Below are positions 1 to 8,514 of a DNA stretch of 64,000 nt, piece by piece. The notes below the pieces were generated by a model, which made no database searches, was not told the DNA's origin, and saw only the letters and a list, made by a program, of their open reading frames with translations. The position numbers and the translations under genes are program-made. The stretch lies in contig NZ_LVLC01000001.1 of assembly GCF_002092855.1 (NCBI RefSeq), positions 1 through 64,000 of the forward strand, given 5' to 3'. The stretch is from Campylobacter concisus (lineage in GTDB: Bacteria; Campylobacterota; Campylobacteria; Campylobacterales; Campylobacteraceae). How positions within the stretch are numbered: position 1 is the first letter of the stretch; each line of letters starts with the position of its first letter.

Positions 1-229
1 TTTGAAGGAGGGTTAGATCTTTTGGCTCTTTCGCAAGACTCACACCACCAACTCCGGCTGCGACATTTACGAGCCCTGCAGCCTTTAGAGTGCAAAGCAG
101 GCGCCTAACTATGACCGGATTTGTATTTATACTACCTGCTATAAATTCGCTCGTGACTTTCTCGTCTTTGAAAAAACAAGCTGCTAAAACTACATGGATC
201 GCGGTTGAAAACTTAATCCCTATTTGCAT
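1..229 (-). CDS. Rrf2-family transcriptional regulator, cut by window edge
   Basis: The first 76 residues of a small DNA-binding repressor are visible, from an ATG at 229 preceded by an AAGGA ribosome binding site. The N-terminal helix (IKFSTAIHVVLAA) and the helix-turn-helix plus wing (SEFIAGSINTNPVIVRRLLCTLKAAGLV, then GVGGVSL) are typical of Rrf2/YwnA-like winged-helix regulators. The C-terminal half lies outside the window, so whether it carries iron-sulfur cysteines is unknown. It sits downstream of the YwnB-like remnant on the same strand. In Bacillus, ywnA and ywnB are likewise neighbours, which suggests it once controlled this block. It has its own possible -10 box at 253-258. Confidence 0.8.
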   Translation of the reverse strand, partial: MQIGIKFSTAIHVVLAACFFKDEKVTSEFIAGSINTNPVIVRRLLCTLKAAGLVNVAAGVGGVSLAKEPKDLTLLQ

Positions 230-252
230 GATCGTCCTTGAAATTTTTTCTG

Positions 253-258
253 ATTATA
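253..258 (-). promoter_or_regulatory. -10 box (TATAAT) for the Rrf2-type gene
   Basis: A perfect TATAAT lies on the minus strand 24 bases upstream of the Rrf2 start codon. No good -35 is visible, which is usual for sigma-70 promoters in Campylobacter. Confidence 0.4.
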
Positions 259-295
259 CTTTAAATTTTTACTAAAAGAAGTTTATTTTTTAGTT

Positions 296-339
296 TAGAT
301 TTGACAAGCCAGCTTTTTGTACCAGCTATGTCAAATCTA
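296..339 (-). terminator. Stem-loop between YwnB-like remnant and Rrf2 gene
   Basis: Two perfect 11-base arms (296-306 and 329-339, TAGATTTGACA and its complement) enclose a 22-base loop. The stem follows the stop codon of the YwnB-like remnant and precedes the Rrf2 promoter. No clear U-run follows on the minus strand, so it may be a weak terminator, an RNA-stabilising hairpin or an operator. Confidence 0.4.
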
Positions 340-344
340 TAATT

Positions 345-887
345 TCATGCTCGCTCGCCAACTGCTGTGAAGCGTTTTTGTATAAAATTTTTGTTTTTTA
401 GCTCGTCTATGATCGCAAGCACAAGGTCTGCATAACTTATATAGCTCTCATTTTTTGAGTTTAAGATGAGATTATCTCCACCAAGCACGTATTTACCAGT
501 ATGAGCACCATTTGCGTCGTAGTCGCCTGCTGGGCTTACGTATGTCCAAAGCAAATCGCTCCTACCTTTTAGCTCAAAATAAGACTCCGCAGTCGCTTTT
601 GCCACGCCCATATATGCAGCTGGGAAGTCTGGCGTATCCATCACCATTGTGTCCTTGTCATCAACAAATAACGTACCAGCGCCGCCAACTACGATAAGCC
701 TTGTGCTAGCGCCTTCTAGTAAATTTATAAGGTGAGCGGCCACTTTTTTGTGAAGTGGGAAGGTTTCTTCACTCCATGCTGCAAATGCACTGATAACAGC
801 ATCAAAGCCTGCTAGATCAGCCTTTGTAAGCTCGAAAATATCTTTGTAAATAACCTTTACACTCGTATTTTTATACTCTTTATTTCT
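345..887 (-). pseudogene. 5'-truncated NAD(P)-binding (YwnB-like) protein
   Basis: The readable frame continues upstream of the first GTG start (743) to the stop codon of the cupin gene. It encodes about 180 residues of an NAD(P)H-binding Rossmann protein of the YwnB/atypical SDR type, with the blocks VKVIYKDIFELTKADLAGFDAVISAF, TRLIVVGGAGTLFVDD and YISYADLVLAIIDE. Family members begin with a GxxGxxG nucleotide-binding segment of about 35 residues. That segment and any normal start codon are missing here, and the sequence joins directly to the end of the cupin gene. I read this as a deletion remnant. A shorter protein from GTG 743 (132 residues) is possible but would lack cofactor binding. 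Confidence 0.7.
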
Positions 888-1262
888 TTAGAGCCAGCTT
901 GGCTTTACGTCATCAACTATCACGCCATCACTCATTGTGTATTGCTCTAGGCTACCGCGTTTTGTCTGGATGCAGATCATTTTGATGCCGTTTTTGCCAG
1001 CTTTAAAGCACCTTTTACCATCTGGATCTATGCGCACCGCGTCACCTTTGCTTACTTTTATCACTTCGCCGTCGATAAAAAGCTCGCCATCGCCCTCAGT
1101 GATGATGTAAAGCTCCTCGTTTTGCTTGTGCGCATGGACAAATGGCACGTTCACATTTGCTGGAAGCTCGTTTATAGATACTTCACAGCCAGTTAAATTT
1201 AAAGCCTCTTTTAGTTCGACTCTTGGCGCATTTGCGATCTTTGCAACTTGAAAATTTTTCAT
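888..1262 (-). CDS. Cupin-domain protein
   Basis: A 124-residue single-domain cupin. The conserved metal-binding box HAHKQNEELYIITEGDGELFIDGE (two His, a Glu, then the Gly-rich turn) is intact, followed by a second barrel motif around DAVRIDPDGKRCFKAG. I chose the ATG at 1262 because AAGGAGAAC precedes it at proper spacing; a longer reading to 1343 would run through the promoter. The substrate cannot be told from sequence. The gene heads a small block with the YwnB-like remnant and an Rrf2 regulator, and its promoter is flanked by two matching palindromes, so it is probably tightly repressed and induced by a stress or ligand. Confidence 0.85.
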   Translation of the reverse strand: MKNFQVAKIANAPRVELKEALNLTGCEVSINELPANVNVPFVHAHKQNEELYIITEGDGELFIDGEVIKVSKGDAVRIDPDGKRCFKAGKNGIKMICIQTKRGSLEQYTMSDGVIVDDVKPSWL

Positions 1263-1280
1263 TTTGTTCTCCTTATTTTT

Positions 1281-1305
1281 TGTTGTAATCTTTTTTCTTA
1301 CAACA
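1281..1305. promoter_or_regulatory. Palindromic operator candidate 1 (TGTTGTAA-N9-TTACAACA)
   Basis: Perfect 8-base inverted repeat with a 9-base spacer, just downstream of the predicted cupin transcription start. It shares the core TTGTAA-N9-TTACAA with the site at 1332-1352. Confidence 0.6.
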
Positions 1306-1314
1306 GATGAGCGA

Positions 1315-1343
1315 AGTATAGTGATTTTTTGTTGTAATGTCAA
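1315..1343 (-). promoter_or_regulatory. Sigma-70 promoter of the cupin gene
   Basis: On the minus strand TTGACA (1338-1343) is followed after 17 bases by TATACT (1315-1320), close to the textbook sigma-70 consensus. A strong -35 is unusual in Campylobacter and fits a promoter governed by a repressor bound at the flanking palindromes. Confidence 0.7.
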
Positions 1344-1352
1344 GAGTTACAA
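1332..1352. promoter_or_regulatory. Palindromic operator candidate 2 (TTGTAA-N9-TTACAA)
   Basis: Six-base inverted repeat with the same 9-base spacer as the site at 1281-1305, centred 49 bases from it and overlapping the -35 box. The left arm extends to TTGTTGTAA (1329-1337), again as in site 1. Confidence 0.55.
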
Positions 1353-1423
1353 TAAAAATTTATCAAAATTTGCAAATTTAGGCTAAAATTTACGAAAAAT
1401 TTATGATAGCTTGGAGTTAAAAT

Positions 1424-2308
1424 TTGCAAAAGAACGCCTTTAAAACGCTAAAGAGCATAGCGACCGAGCATAACAAAAAGCTCATTTTGACCTTTACTTT
1501 GGTGCTAGCAGAGAACGGACTTTTTCTAGCCTACCCGATATTTGCGGGCTTTGCGATCAACGCAATCATGCATGGAAATACGTTAAATGCCCTCATTTAC
1601 GCACTTTTTGTGCTCATAGCGTGGCTTGTAGGAGCCATTAGGCGCCGCGTGGATACGCAAGTTTTTGCAAATATCTACGCAAAGCTTGCTGTAAACGTCA
1701 TCATGAATGAAAAACAAAATGCCAAAGACGACTCCGCCATTATCGCCAGAGTAGCGCTCTCGCGAGAGTTTGTAAATTTCTTTGAGATGCATTTTCCTAT
1801 GTTTTTTACATCGGTTATTTCGATCATCGGCTCAGCGTTTATGCTCATCTTTGTCGAGCCAAAGGTCGCTGTGGCGTGCTTTGCCGTGATGATCGCTTTT
1901 CTTATATTTTTACCAAGATATATCAAGAAAAATGACGACCTTTATCTTCGCTTAAATGACCACCTAGAAAAAGAGGCAAAAGTGATAGGTGTTTTTAACA
2001 AAAGCACGCTAAATAGGCACTACGACGTCGTTTCTAAATTTCGTATAGCGATCTCAAATAGGGAGGCAATGAGCTATTTTATCATCGGCATTAGCGCTTC
2101 GCTGCTCTTTTTGGTGGCGATAATAGTGCTAAGCTCGCAGCAGACAAATGCCGGCCACATCTACTCTGTGATGACCTATATATGGAATTTCGTCATCAGC
2201 CTTGACGACTCGCCAAAGCTCATCGAGGAATTTTCAAATTTAAAAGATATAGGCAAGAGGATCGACGCCCAAAAGAAGGATAATGATGCACAACAAGAGC
2301 GTTCTTAG
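1424..2308 (+). CDS. ABC transporter six-TM domain protein without ATPase
   Basis: A 294-residue membrane protein with about six hydrophobic helices arranged like the exporter half of an ABC transporter (ABC_membrane_3-like). No Walker A, signature or Walker B motif follows. It ends in a charged tail (DAQKKDNDAQQERS). The start is a TTG at 1424 with GGAG seven bases upstream; no ATG lies nearby in frame. The last 26 bases overlap the CDF exporter, so the two are probably co-translated. It may need an ATPase encoded elsewhere or may have a non-transport role. A -10-like TAAAAT lies at 1384-1389. Confidence 0.7.
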   Translation: MQKNAFKTLKSIATEHNKKLILTFTLVLAENGLFLAYPIFAGFAINAIMHGNTLNALIYALFVLIAWLVGAIRRRVDTQVFANIYAKLAVNVIMNEKQNAKDDSAIIARVALSREFVNFFEMHFPMFFTSVISIIGSAFMLIFVEPKVAVACFAVMIAFLIFLPRYIKKNDDLYLRLNDHLEKEAKVIGVFNKSTLNRHYDVVSKFRIAISNREAMSYFIIGISASLLFLVAIIVLSSQQTNAGHIYSVMTYIWNFVISLDDSPKLIEEFSNLKDIGKRIDAQKKDNDAQQERS

Positions 2309-3206
2309 AAATTCATTTTTTCTAATTTTCACGTTTATGATAGTTGAGGCTGTTTTTGGCTTCGTTTCAAACTCGCTTGCGCTCATTAGCGACGCATTTC
2401 ACATGCTCTCAGATGCTGCGGCTCTCTTTTTGTCGCTCATGGCGTTTAAAATTTCAGAAAAAAGGGCAAATTTACAAAAGACCTTTGGCTACAAAAGGGT
2501 CGAGATCATCGCTGCTTTCATAAATGCTATCGCTCTTATCGCGCTGGCTATCTTTGTCATAGTCGAAGCTATCATTAGGCTTTTTAGCGAGCCAGAGATA
2601 GAGGCTAAAACGATGATTTTTGTTAGTATTTTGGGTCTTGCGGTAAATTTAGTCGTGGCTATTTATATGCATAAAAGTGCTGATACAAAAGAAAATTTAA
2701 ATATGAAAGGTGCTTATTTGCACGTGCTTGGCGACACGCTTGGCTCAGTTGGCGCTATCGTCGCAGCGCTTCTTGTGATGAAATTTAACTTCACGCAGGC
2801 CGATAGCATCGCAAGTATCTTTGTCTCGCTACTCATTATAAAAAGTGGCGCTAGCTTGCTAAAAGATAGCTTTAATATCCTGATAGAAGCCGTGCCGCTT
2901 AAGCTTGATACGGATGAAATTTTAGGCGTTATAAAGGGCGTAGATGGCGTTAAAATCGTGCATGACCTGCATATCTGGGCGATAAATGCTGGCACAAACG
3001 CGCTCATAGCCCACGTGGTGGTGGATGATGCGCTAAGCGTGGCTGAAATTTCAAAGATGATAAACCACATCGAACACGAGCTTTCTCACGTTGGTATCGG
3101 TCATGTCACGCTTCAGTTTGAGAGCGAGAGTCTTGGACACAAAAATGGTCTCATCTGCGAGCTAAAAAGCGCGCATAAAGACGAGCATTTTGGGCATCAT
3201 CACTAA
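2283..3206 (+). CDS. Cation diffusion facilitator (CzcD-like) metal exporter
   Basis: A 307-residue CDF transporter that exchanges protons for divalent metal at the inner membrane. Six transmembrane helices occupy roughly residues 8-200. The metal-site residues are visible in helix 2 (DAFHMLSDA: D37, H40, D44) and helix 5 (HVLGD: H147, D151), followed by a ferredoxin-like cytoplasmic domain and a His-rich tail ending HFGHHH. The tail suggests Zn, Co or Ni binding, but specificity cannot be fixed. The gene overlaps the ABC membrane protein upstream, and its stop is one base from the stop of the convergent type IIG gene. Confidence 0.9.
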   Translation: MMHNKSVLRNSFFLIFTFMIVEAVFGFVSNSLALISDAFHMLSDAAALFLSLMAFKISEKRANLQKTFGYKRVEIIAAFINAIALIALAIFVIVEAIIRLFSEPEIEAKTMIFVSILGLAVNLVVAIYMHKSADTKENLNMKGAYLHVLGDTLGSVGAIVAALLVMKFNFTQADSIASIFVSLLIIKSGASLLKDSFNILIEAVPLKLDTDEILGVIKGVDGVKIVHDLHIWAINAGTNALIAHVVVDDALSVAEISKMINHIEHELSHVGIGHVTLQFESESLGHKNGLICELKSAHKDEHFGHHH

Positions 3207-3207
3207 T

Positions 3208-6200
3208 CTAGGCTTTATTAACGACTTTTTTGGTTGCTTCTATCTTTTTGTCAGCCCAAAGCACGATGTCTTTTATAACCAGTTTTTCGATGGCTTTTAT
3301 GAAATCTTTTATAAATTTGTAGTTAATCTCACCATCTTCGCTTATTGGAAGTAAAATTTTTGTCTCATTAAATAATCTTTCAAAGTCACGGACTAAGTGA
3401 CTTTGATAAAAATTTTGTTTTTTATTAAGCCAACATATAAAATATTGAGCTATATCTTTATTAAAATTATCAAATTTCGGATAAATCGTTTTCGTAAATT
3501 GACCTGCGTAAAAATCCTTTTTCATATAGAAAAATTGCATTCCAAGCATCCCAACAGCTAGTGAATTGCCATTGATTTTATGCTTTTCATCTAAATAATC
3601 AACATATCCTGCTATTCCATTATTTAAAACCGTTCTTGTAAAATATGGGTATTCACCATTATCGCTAAAATGAAAACTTTTTTTATTAAGTTGTGGGTTT
3701 GAGACAACTTTAAATAAATCGCCGATTTTAAATTCCTTCGCCATCCCCCGTCGGCTAAATTCGTCGAATTTGGCAAGAGCGGTTTTTTCTGATTGTGTTA
3801 ATTCATAATTTTTAAGCCCAGTGGCGCGTAAATACGCGTCGAGCTCTTCGACGCGTTCGCGCTCGAGCTCTTCGATAAATTTTTCCATAAAGGAAAAATT
3901 TATCTCACCGCCTAGCGTCGGCAAAAGGATTTTGTGGGCTTCTAAGCTATTCATTCTGTATTGCTTCCCATATCCGAATTTATACTTATCCATGTTCATC
4001 ACGGTTGCTATATAGAATAAGGCTTTATGGTTTATTGGATTTTTGCTTTGCAAAACTAAGATATTATCATCGCAACAAAAATCATCTAAATGCACAAAAG
4101 CATTACAAAACATATCAATTGTGATTGCATTGTTGTAAATTTTTTGCGTATTTGGTTCTATAAAACCCTTTACGCCTTGATTAAATTCTCCTGCTGTTAC
4201 GAGCGGGTATTTTCCGTCTTGCCTATTGCTTTTGATTAATCTTGTTCCTCTGCTGTAATTGAATAAATTTGTGACTTTATATTCCCTAAATTCCCCGCCG
4301 TTTGACCTGAATTCACGCTCCAAATTCTCTAAATTTCTCGAAATTACTCTTTGCTTGGGACTATCCTTTTTTAAAATTTGCGATACTTCCCAGCTTAGAT
4401 AATCGCTTACGCTCTTTTTAAAATCCGCTAGCGTCGGCATAGTATCGACTGGACGAGATTTATTCCAGTCAGCGCCATTGTTCGGATCAATCGTTGCTTC
4501 GTAATATTCGTTTTGCGTGAAAATTTCAAGCTTACTTGCGCCAAAACGCACCAAATTTACCAGCTCATCGTAGCGTTCGTGTGCGCGGTCGGCGATTTTT
4601 AAATTATTACTCGCTTTTTTACGATTTGACCTTGCGTAGCCGTCGTTTGAAAAGTCAATAAATTTAACCATTTCATCTTTTTCGTGCTTTTCGCCTACTT
4701 TAAAGACGTAGATATTTGTTTGCACGCTTGATTTGCCGACGAAAAGATCGGTTGGCATTTTGATACTCGCGACAAGGGTGTTGTGTTTTAAAATTTTTTT
4801 ATTAAATTCACGTGCTCTTCCGCTACCAGCTGAGTTTTGTATGATTATGGCGGCGTAGCCTTTACTCATCATATTTAAAGCAGTTTCTACAAAGACCATG
4901 CCATTTCCAGGCGCAGAATATGGCGGATTTAGCACAAAAGCGGTTGCGGGAAATTTCTCTTTAATATCTCCAAAGCCATATTCACCATTAAAATCACTTA
5001 AACTATCTTTGTTTAAGATATTAGAGCTTCCGTCACCCATCATTATCATATTTAAAACTGCTAGCATATAAATAGATGGAAGAATTTCAAGTCCTAAAAG
5101 TTGTTCTGCTTTTATCTTTAGCTCTTTTTGTTTGAGTTCTTGAGGTGAATTTATAGTAGCTTTGGCGTCTTTCATCATCTCATTCATAGCGGCTACTAAA
5201 AGTCCAGCTGAGCCTGTGGCAAAGTCCCAAACATAGCTATCTTTATTTACCCGTGCAAGGCGCACTAAAAGCGTAGCAATATATGAGGGAGTAAGAACAA
5301 CGTCGTTTAATTTATCTTGCGAAAAACCAAGCCATGAATACATTTCGTTAAATAGCTTGCCAGTAAAATCAGTGGTGAGCCCGATTTTGTAATAAATTCC
5401 CAAATCATCAACTATTTTGCAAAATACTCTTTTAAGTTGTGTTTGTCCATCTGAAATTTTATTTATATTTTCAGACAAAATCGTGTTTGAGAGTGTGCGA
5501 AGAATGAGCTCTTTTTTATCTGTTGGAATATTTTTGCACTCTAGAAAAGCTTTTATCTTTCTCGTTAAAATTTCGCCATCAGTGTTGCCTTGCTCTGGTG
5601 AAGATTTTAGTTGCGATTTTTCTAGTGGAGCGACCCTGCCAGGTATGCCAAGAGTAGCGATGATAGAGGCTGCGACTAGATAGACGCGGTCGTTTTCGCC
5701 AAGTCCTTTTTCGTTATTATAAATATCATTATTTAGCTTTACTAGGCTTGTATCGATCTCTTTTTCGCGCTTTTGTTTTATCTTTTCAAGCTCATCGTGT
5801 GATAAATTTATATCTTTTAGGCTTTTTGCAAATTCATCAAAATTTGATCCTTTTAAAAATGAAAGGTCGCTAAAGTCGCCAACTTTTTGACCTATACCTA
5901 AATTTGACTTTGAAACATAATAGACTCCGATTTTTATTTGAAGTTTGCCTTTGTTGTCTTTAAAACCAGTGACGCCAATGGCGATGATGTCAGTATAGCT
6001 TGTATGGTGAAGCAGAGCATTTGCATAGTGGATCGCTCCATTTACAGCGTATTCTTTTATATTTTTAAAATTTGGTTCATTTTTGGCGGTGCGATTTTCT
6101 ACATTGCCGTCGGCGTCTAGTTTTTCTAACTTATCTTCATAGCCTTTGTATTCAATCAATACAGGATAAAAATTTAAGCTCTTATCTTGCAAGAGTAGTT

Positions 6201-6372
6201 TAGCATCAGGTTTGTTGCCACCTTTGCCACCTCCCTTAGAAGCATATTCTTGTAAGGCATTATCTATCTCACTATTTAAGCTCTCTTGTTCCATTTTGAT
6301 ATCAAGTTTATATGATTTGAGCTCTGAATTTATCATATATGCCACATTTGGTTCTACACTTTGGATTGCCAT
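3208..6372 (-). CDS. Type IIG restriction-modification enzyme, single chain (nuclease-methylase-specificity)
   Basis: A 1054-residue fusion. An N-terminal PD-ExK nuclease is suggested by PD at 55-56 and EYK at 74-76 after a Gly-rich segment (SKGGGKGGNK). An N6-adenine methyltransferase core follows, with motif I DFATGSAG at 383-390 and catalytic NPPY at 482-485. The C-terminal third holds two BcgI/type I S-like target recognition domains (about 695-850 and 880-1050), each opening with a short F-K/R-x-x-x-LF segment and joined by a helical spacer. The recognition site cannot be predicted. No partner hsdR or hsdS gene is adjacent, so it should work alone. It is packed between czcD and lepA, as expected of an accessory insertion. 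Confidence 0.85.
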   Translation of the reverse strand: MAIQSVEPNVAYMINSELKSYKLDIKMEQESLNSEIDNALQEYASKGGGKGGNKPDAKLLLQDKSLNFYPVLIEYKGYEDKLEKLDADGNVENRTAKNEPNFKNIKEYAVNGAIHYANALLHHTSYTDIIAIGVTGFKDNKGKLQIKIGVYYVSKSNLGIGQKVGDFSDLSFLKGSNFDEFAKSLKDINLSHDELEKIKQKREKEIDTSLVKLNNDIYNNEKGLGENDRVYLVAASIIATLGIPGRVAPLEKSQLKSSPEQGNTDGEILTRKIKAFLECKNIPTDKKELILRTLSNTILSENINKISDGQTQLKRVFCKIVDDLGIYYKIGLTTDFTGKLFNEMYSWLGFSQDKLNDVVLTPSYIATLLVRLARVNKDSYVWDFATGSAGLLVAAMNEMMKDAKATINSPQELKQKELKIKAEQLLGLEILPSIYMLAVLNMIMMGDGSSNILNKDSLSDFNGEYGFGDIKEKFPATAFVLNPPYSAPGNGMVFVETALNMMSKGYAAIIIQNSAGSGRAREFNKKILKHNTLVASIKMPTDLFVGKSSVQTNIYVFKVGEKHEKDEMVKFIDFSNDGYARSNRKKASNNLKIADRAHERYDELVNLVRFGASKLEIFTQNEYYEATIDPNNGADWNKSRPVDTMPTLADFKKSVSDYLSWEVSQILKKDSPKQRVISRNLENLEREFRSNGGEFREYKVTNLFNYSRGTRLIKSNRQDGKYPLVTAGEFNQGVKGFIEPNTQKIYNNAITIDMFCNAFVHLDDFCCDDNILVLQSKNPINHKALFYIATVMNMDKYKFGYGKQYRMNSLEAHKILLPTLGGEINFSFMEKFIEELERERVEELDAYLRATGLKNYELTQSEKTALAKFDEFSRRGMAKEFKIGDLFKVVSNPQLNKKSFHFSDNGEYPYFTRTVLNNGIAGYVDYLDEKHKINGNSLAVGMLGMQFFYMKKDFYAGQFTKTIYPKFDNFNKDIAQYFICWLNKKQNFYQSHLVRDFERLFNETKILLPISEDGEINYKFIKDFIKAIEKLVIKDIVLWADKKIEATKKVVNKA

Positions 6373-6508
6373 TTTTAACCTTCATTATTTTATTTTTAAA
6401 GTTGTGATTTTAACTACTTTTTACTTAATATTTAAAATTAGATTATGCAAATTTTAAATCAACTTTAGGCAAAATAAAGCCCAAATTCTCAGAAAAAGTA
6501 AAGCTTAT

Positions 6509-8299
6509 ATGAAAAACATTAGAAACTTTAGCATCATAGCTCACATCGACCACGGCAAAAGCACACTTGCTGATCGCCTCATTCAGGAGTGTGGCGCCGT
6601 AAGTGACCGTGAGATGAGTTCGCAAATCATGGACACGATGGACATCGAAAAAGAGCGTGGCATCACGATCAAAGCCCAGTCTGTTCGCCTAAACTACGCA
6701 CTAAATGGGCAAAATTTTGTTTTAAATTTGATAGACACCCCAGGACACGTCGATTTTAGCTACGAGGTAAGCCGTAGTCTAGCTAGTTGCGAGGGCGCAC
6801 TGCTTGTCGTGGATGCTAGCCAGGGCGTGGAGGCGCAAACCATCGCAAACGTCTATATCGCGCTAGAAAACAACTTAGAGATCATTCCAGTGATAAATAA
6901 GATTGACCTACCTGCGGCTGACCCTGCTAGGGTAAAAGACGAGATCGAGCACATCATCGGACTTGACTGCTCAGGGGCTATCGAAGTGAGTGCAAAAACA
7001 GGCGTTGGCATAAAAGAGCTGCTTGAAGCGATCATCACGAGGATCCCTGCGCCAAATGGTGATGCAAATAAGCCAACAAAGGCGCTAATTTATGATAGTT
7101 GGTTTGACAACTACCTTGGCGCGCTTGCACTTGTGCGTGTTTATGATGGTGAAATTTCAAAAAATGATGAAATTTTAGTTATGGGCACAGGTAAAAAACA
7201 CATCGTGCTTGACCTTATGTATCCAAATCCTATCGCACCGATCAAGACCAAAACGCTTAGCGCTGGCGAAGTTGGTATCGTAGTTTTAGGACTTAAAAAT
7301 GTTAGCGACGTGCAAGTTGGTGATACGATTACACAGGCTAGAAATCCGTTAAAAGAGCCAGTTGGTGGCTTTGAGAGGGCTAAGCCATTTGTTTTTGCGG
7401 GACTTTATCCGATAGAAACTGATAAATTTGAAGATTTGCGTGATGCGCTGGATAAACTAAAGCTAAATGATAGCTCCATTAGCTACGAGCCAGAGACCTC
7501 GGTCGCGCTTGGATTTGGCTTTAGGGTTGGCTTTTTAGGCCTTCTTCATATGGAGGTCGTCAAAGAGAGGCTGGAGCGTGAGTTTGACCTTGATCTCATT
7601 GCTACAGCGCCGACCGTGACTTACGAAGTCATCCAAACTGATGGGCTAAATTTAAAAATCCAAAACCCAAGCCAGCTACCACCAGTCAATAAAATAGACT
7701 CAATCCTTGAGCCATACGTGAAGGCTACTATCATCACGCCAAGCGAGTTTTTGGGCAACATCATCACGCTTTTAAACAACCGCCGTGGTATACAAACAAA
7801 GATGGACTACATCACGACTGACCGCGTTTTGCTTGAGTATGACATACCGATGAACGAGATCGTGATGGACTTTTACGATAAACTAAAATCAAGTACAAAA
7901 GGCTACGCAAGCTTTGATTATGAGCCTAGTGACTACCGAGTGGGCGATCTAGTAAAGCTTGACGTCAAAGTAGCTGGCGAGACGGTCGATGCACTCTCTA
8001 TCATCGTGCCCGAGAGCAAGGCGCAGACAAAGGGTAGGGACTTTGTAAAGGCGATGAAAGAGATCGTGCCTCGTCAGCTCTTTGAAGTAGCGATACAAGC
8101 GAGTATCGGCAATAAAATAATCGCTCGTGAGACAGTGAAATCAATGGGTAAAAACGTCACAGCCAAGTGCTATGGTGGCGATATTACGCGTAAGAGAAAG
8201 TTGCTTGAAAAGCAAAAAGAGGGTAAGAAACGTATGAAGGCGATAGGAAAGGTGAATTTGCCGCAGGAGGCATTTTTATCCGTCCTAAAAATAGACTAA
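6509..8299 (+). CDS. lepA: Elongation factor 4 (LepA)
   Basis: A 596-residue translational GTPase that acts on ribosomes. The P-loop AHIDHGKST is at 11-19, DTPGH and NKID follow, and the LepA-specific C-terminal domain is present ([22 protein letters not shown] near the end). Length is normal. It is divergent from the type IIG gene across a 136-base spacer in which I see only AT-rich sequence with weak -10-like boxes. A long hairpin follows its stop codon. Confidence 0.97.
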   Translation: MKNIRNFSIIAHIDHGKSTLADRLIQECGAVSDREMSSQIMDTMDIEKERGITIKAQSVRLNYALNGQNFVLNLIDTPGHVDFSYEVSRSLASCEGALLVVDASQGVEAQTIANVYIALENNLEIIPVINKIDLPAADPARVKDEIEHIIGLDCSGAIEVSAKTGVGIKELLEAIITRIPAPNGDANKPTKALIYDSWFDNYLGALALVRVYDGEISKNDEILVMGTGKKHIVLDLMYPNPIAPIKTKTLSAGEVGIVVLGLKNVSDVQVGDTITQARNPLKEPVGGFERAKPFVFAGLYPIETDKFEDLRDALDKLKLNDSSISYEPETSVALGFGFRVGFLGLLHMEVVKERLEREFDLDLIATAPTVTYEVIQTDGLNLKIQNPSQLPPVNKIDSILEPYVKATIITPSEFLGNIITLLNNRRGIQTKMDYITTDRVLLEYDIPMNEIVMDFYDKLKSSTKGYASFDYEPSDYRVGDLVKLDVKVAGETVDALSIIVPESKAQTKGRDFVKAMKEIVPRQLFEVAIQASIGNKIIARETVKSMGKNVTAKCYGGDITRKRKLLEKQKEGKKRMKAIGKVNLPQEAFLSVLKID

Positions 8300-8318
8300 C
8301 GGCTTATCTTTTGTGTCC

Positions 8319-8399
8319 TTTTGAAAGAGTTAGTGAAATTTTGGCTTGATGAACTACATGTTCTATCCGCACCAAAATTTCACGTCACAGCTTTCAAAA
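8319..8399. repeat. Long composite stem-loop after lepA
   Basis: Two nested perfect inverted repeats: outer arms TTTTGAAAG (8319-8327) and CTTTCAAAA (8391-8399), and inner arms of 12 bases, GTGAAATTTTGG (8333-8344) and its complement (8372-8383), with a 27-base loop. Together they could form an 81-base hairpin with one internal loop. No U-run follows on either strand, so it is not a standard terminator; a small repeat element or an RNA structure is possible. Confidence 0.6.
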
Positions 8400-8514
8400 T
8401 CATCACAAAATATCTCGCCTTGTTTCGAGGTGACGATATATCCGCATTTGGGAGCTTGTTTGGTGGATAGGTTTTGATTAAAATTTAAGTGCTAAATTTA
8501 CAAAAAGGAGTGCT

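Noticed and set aside
1263-1343. N-terminal extension of the cupin gene
   Set aside because: The extension would run through the promoter and operator region, and a good ribosome binding site supports the later ATG.
3208-6372. Phase-variable homopolymer in the type IIG gene
   Set aside because: Only short A/T runs are present; there is no long G or C tract of the kind that switches genes in Campylobacter.
8363-8489. Minus-strand Cys-containing frame (KCGYIVTSKQGEIFC...FWCG) between lepA and the tautomerase gene
   Set aside because: It looks protein-like but has no ATG, GTG or TTG before the upstream stop. I mention it only under the hairpin finding.
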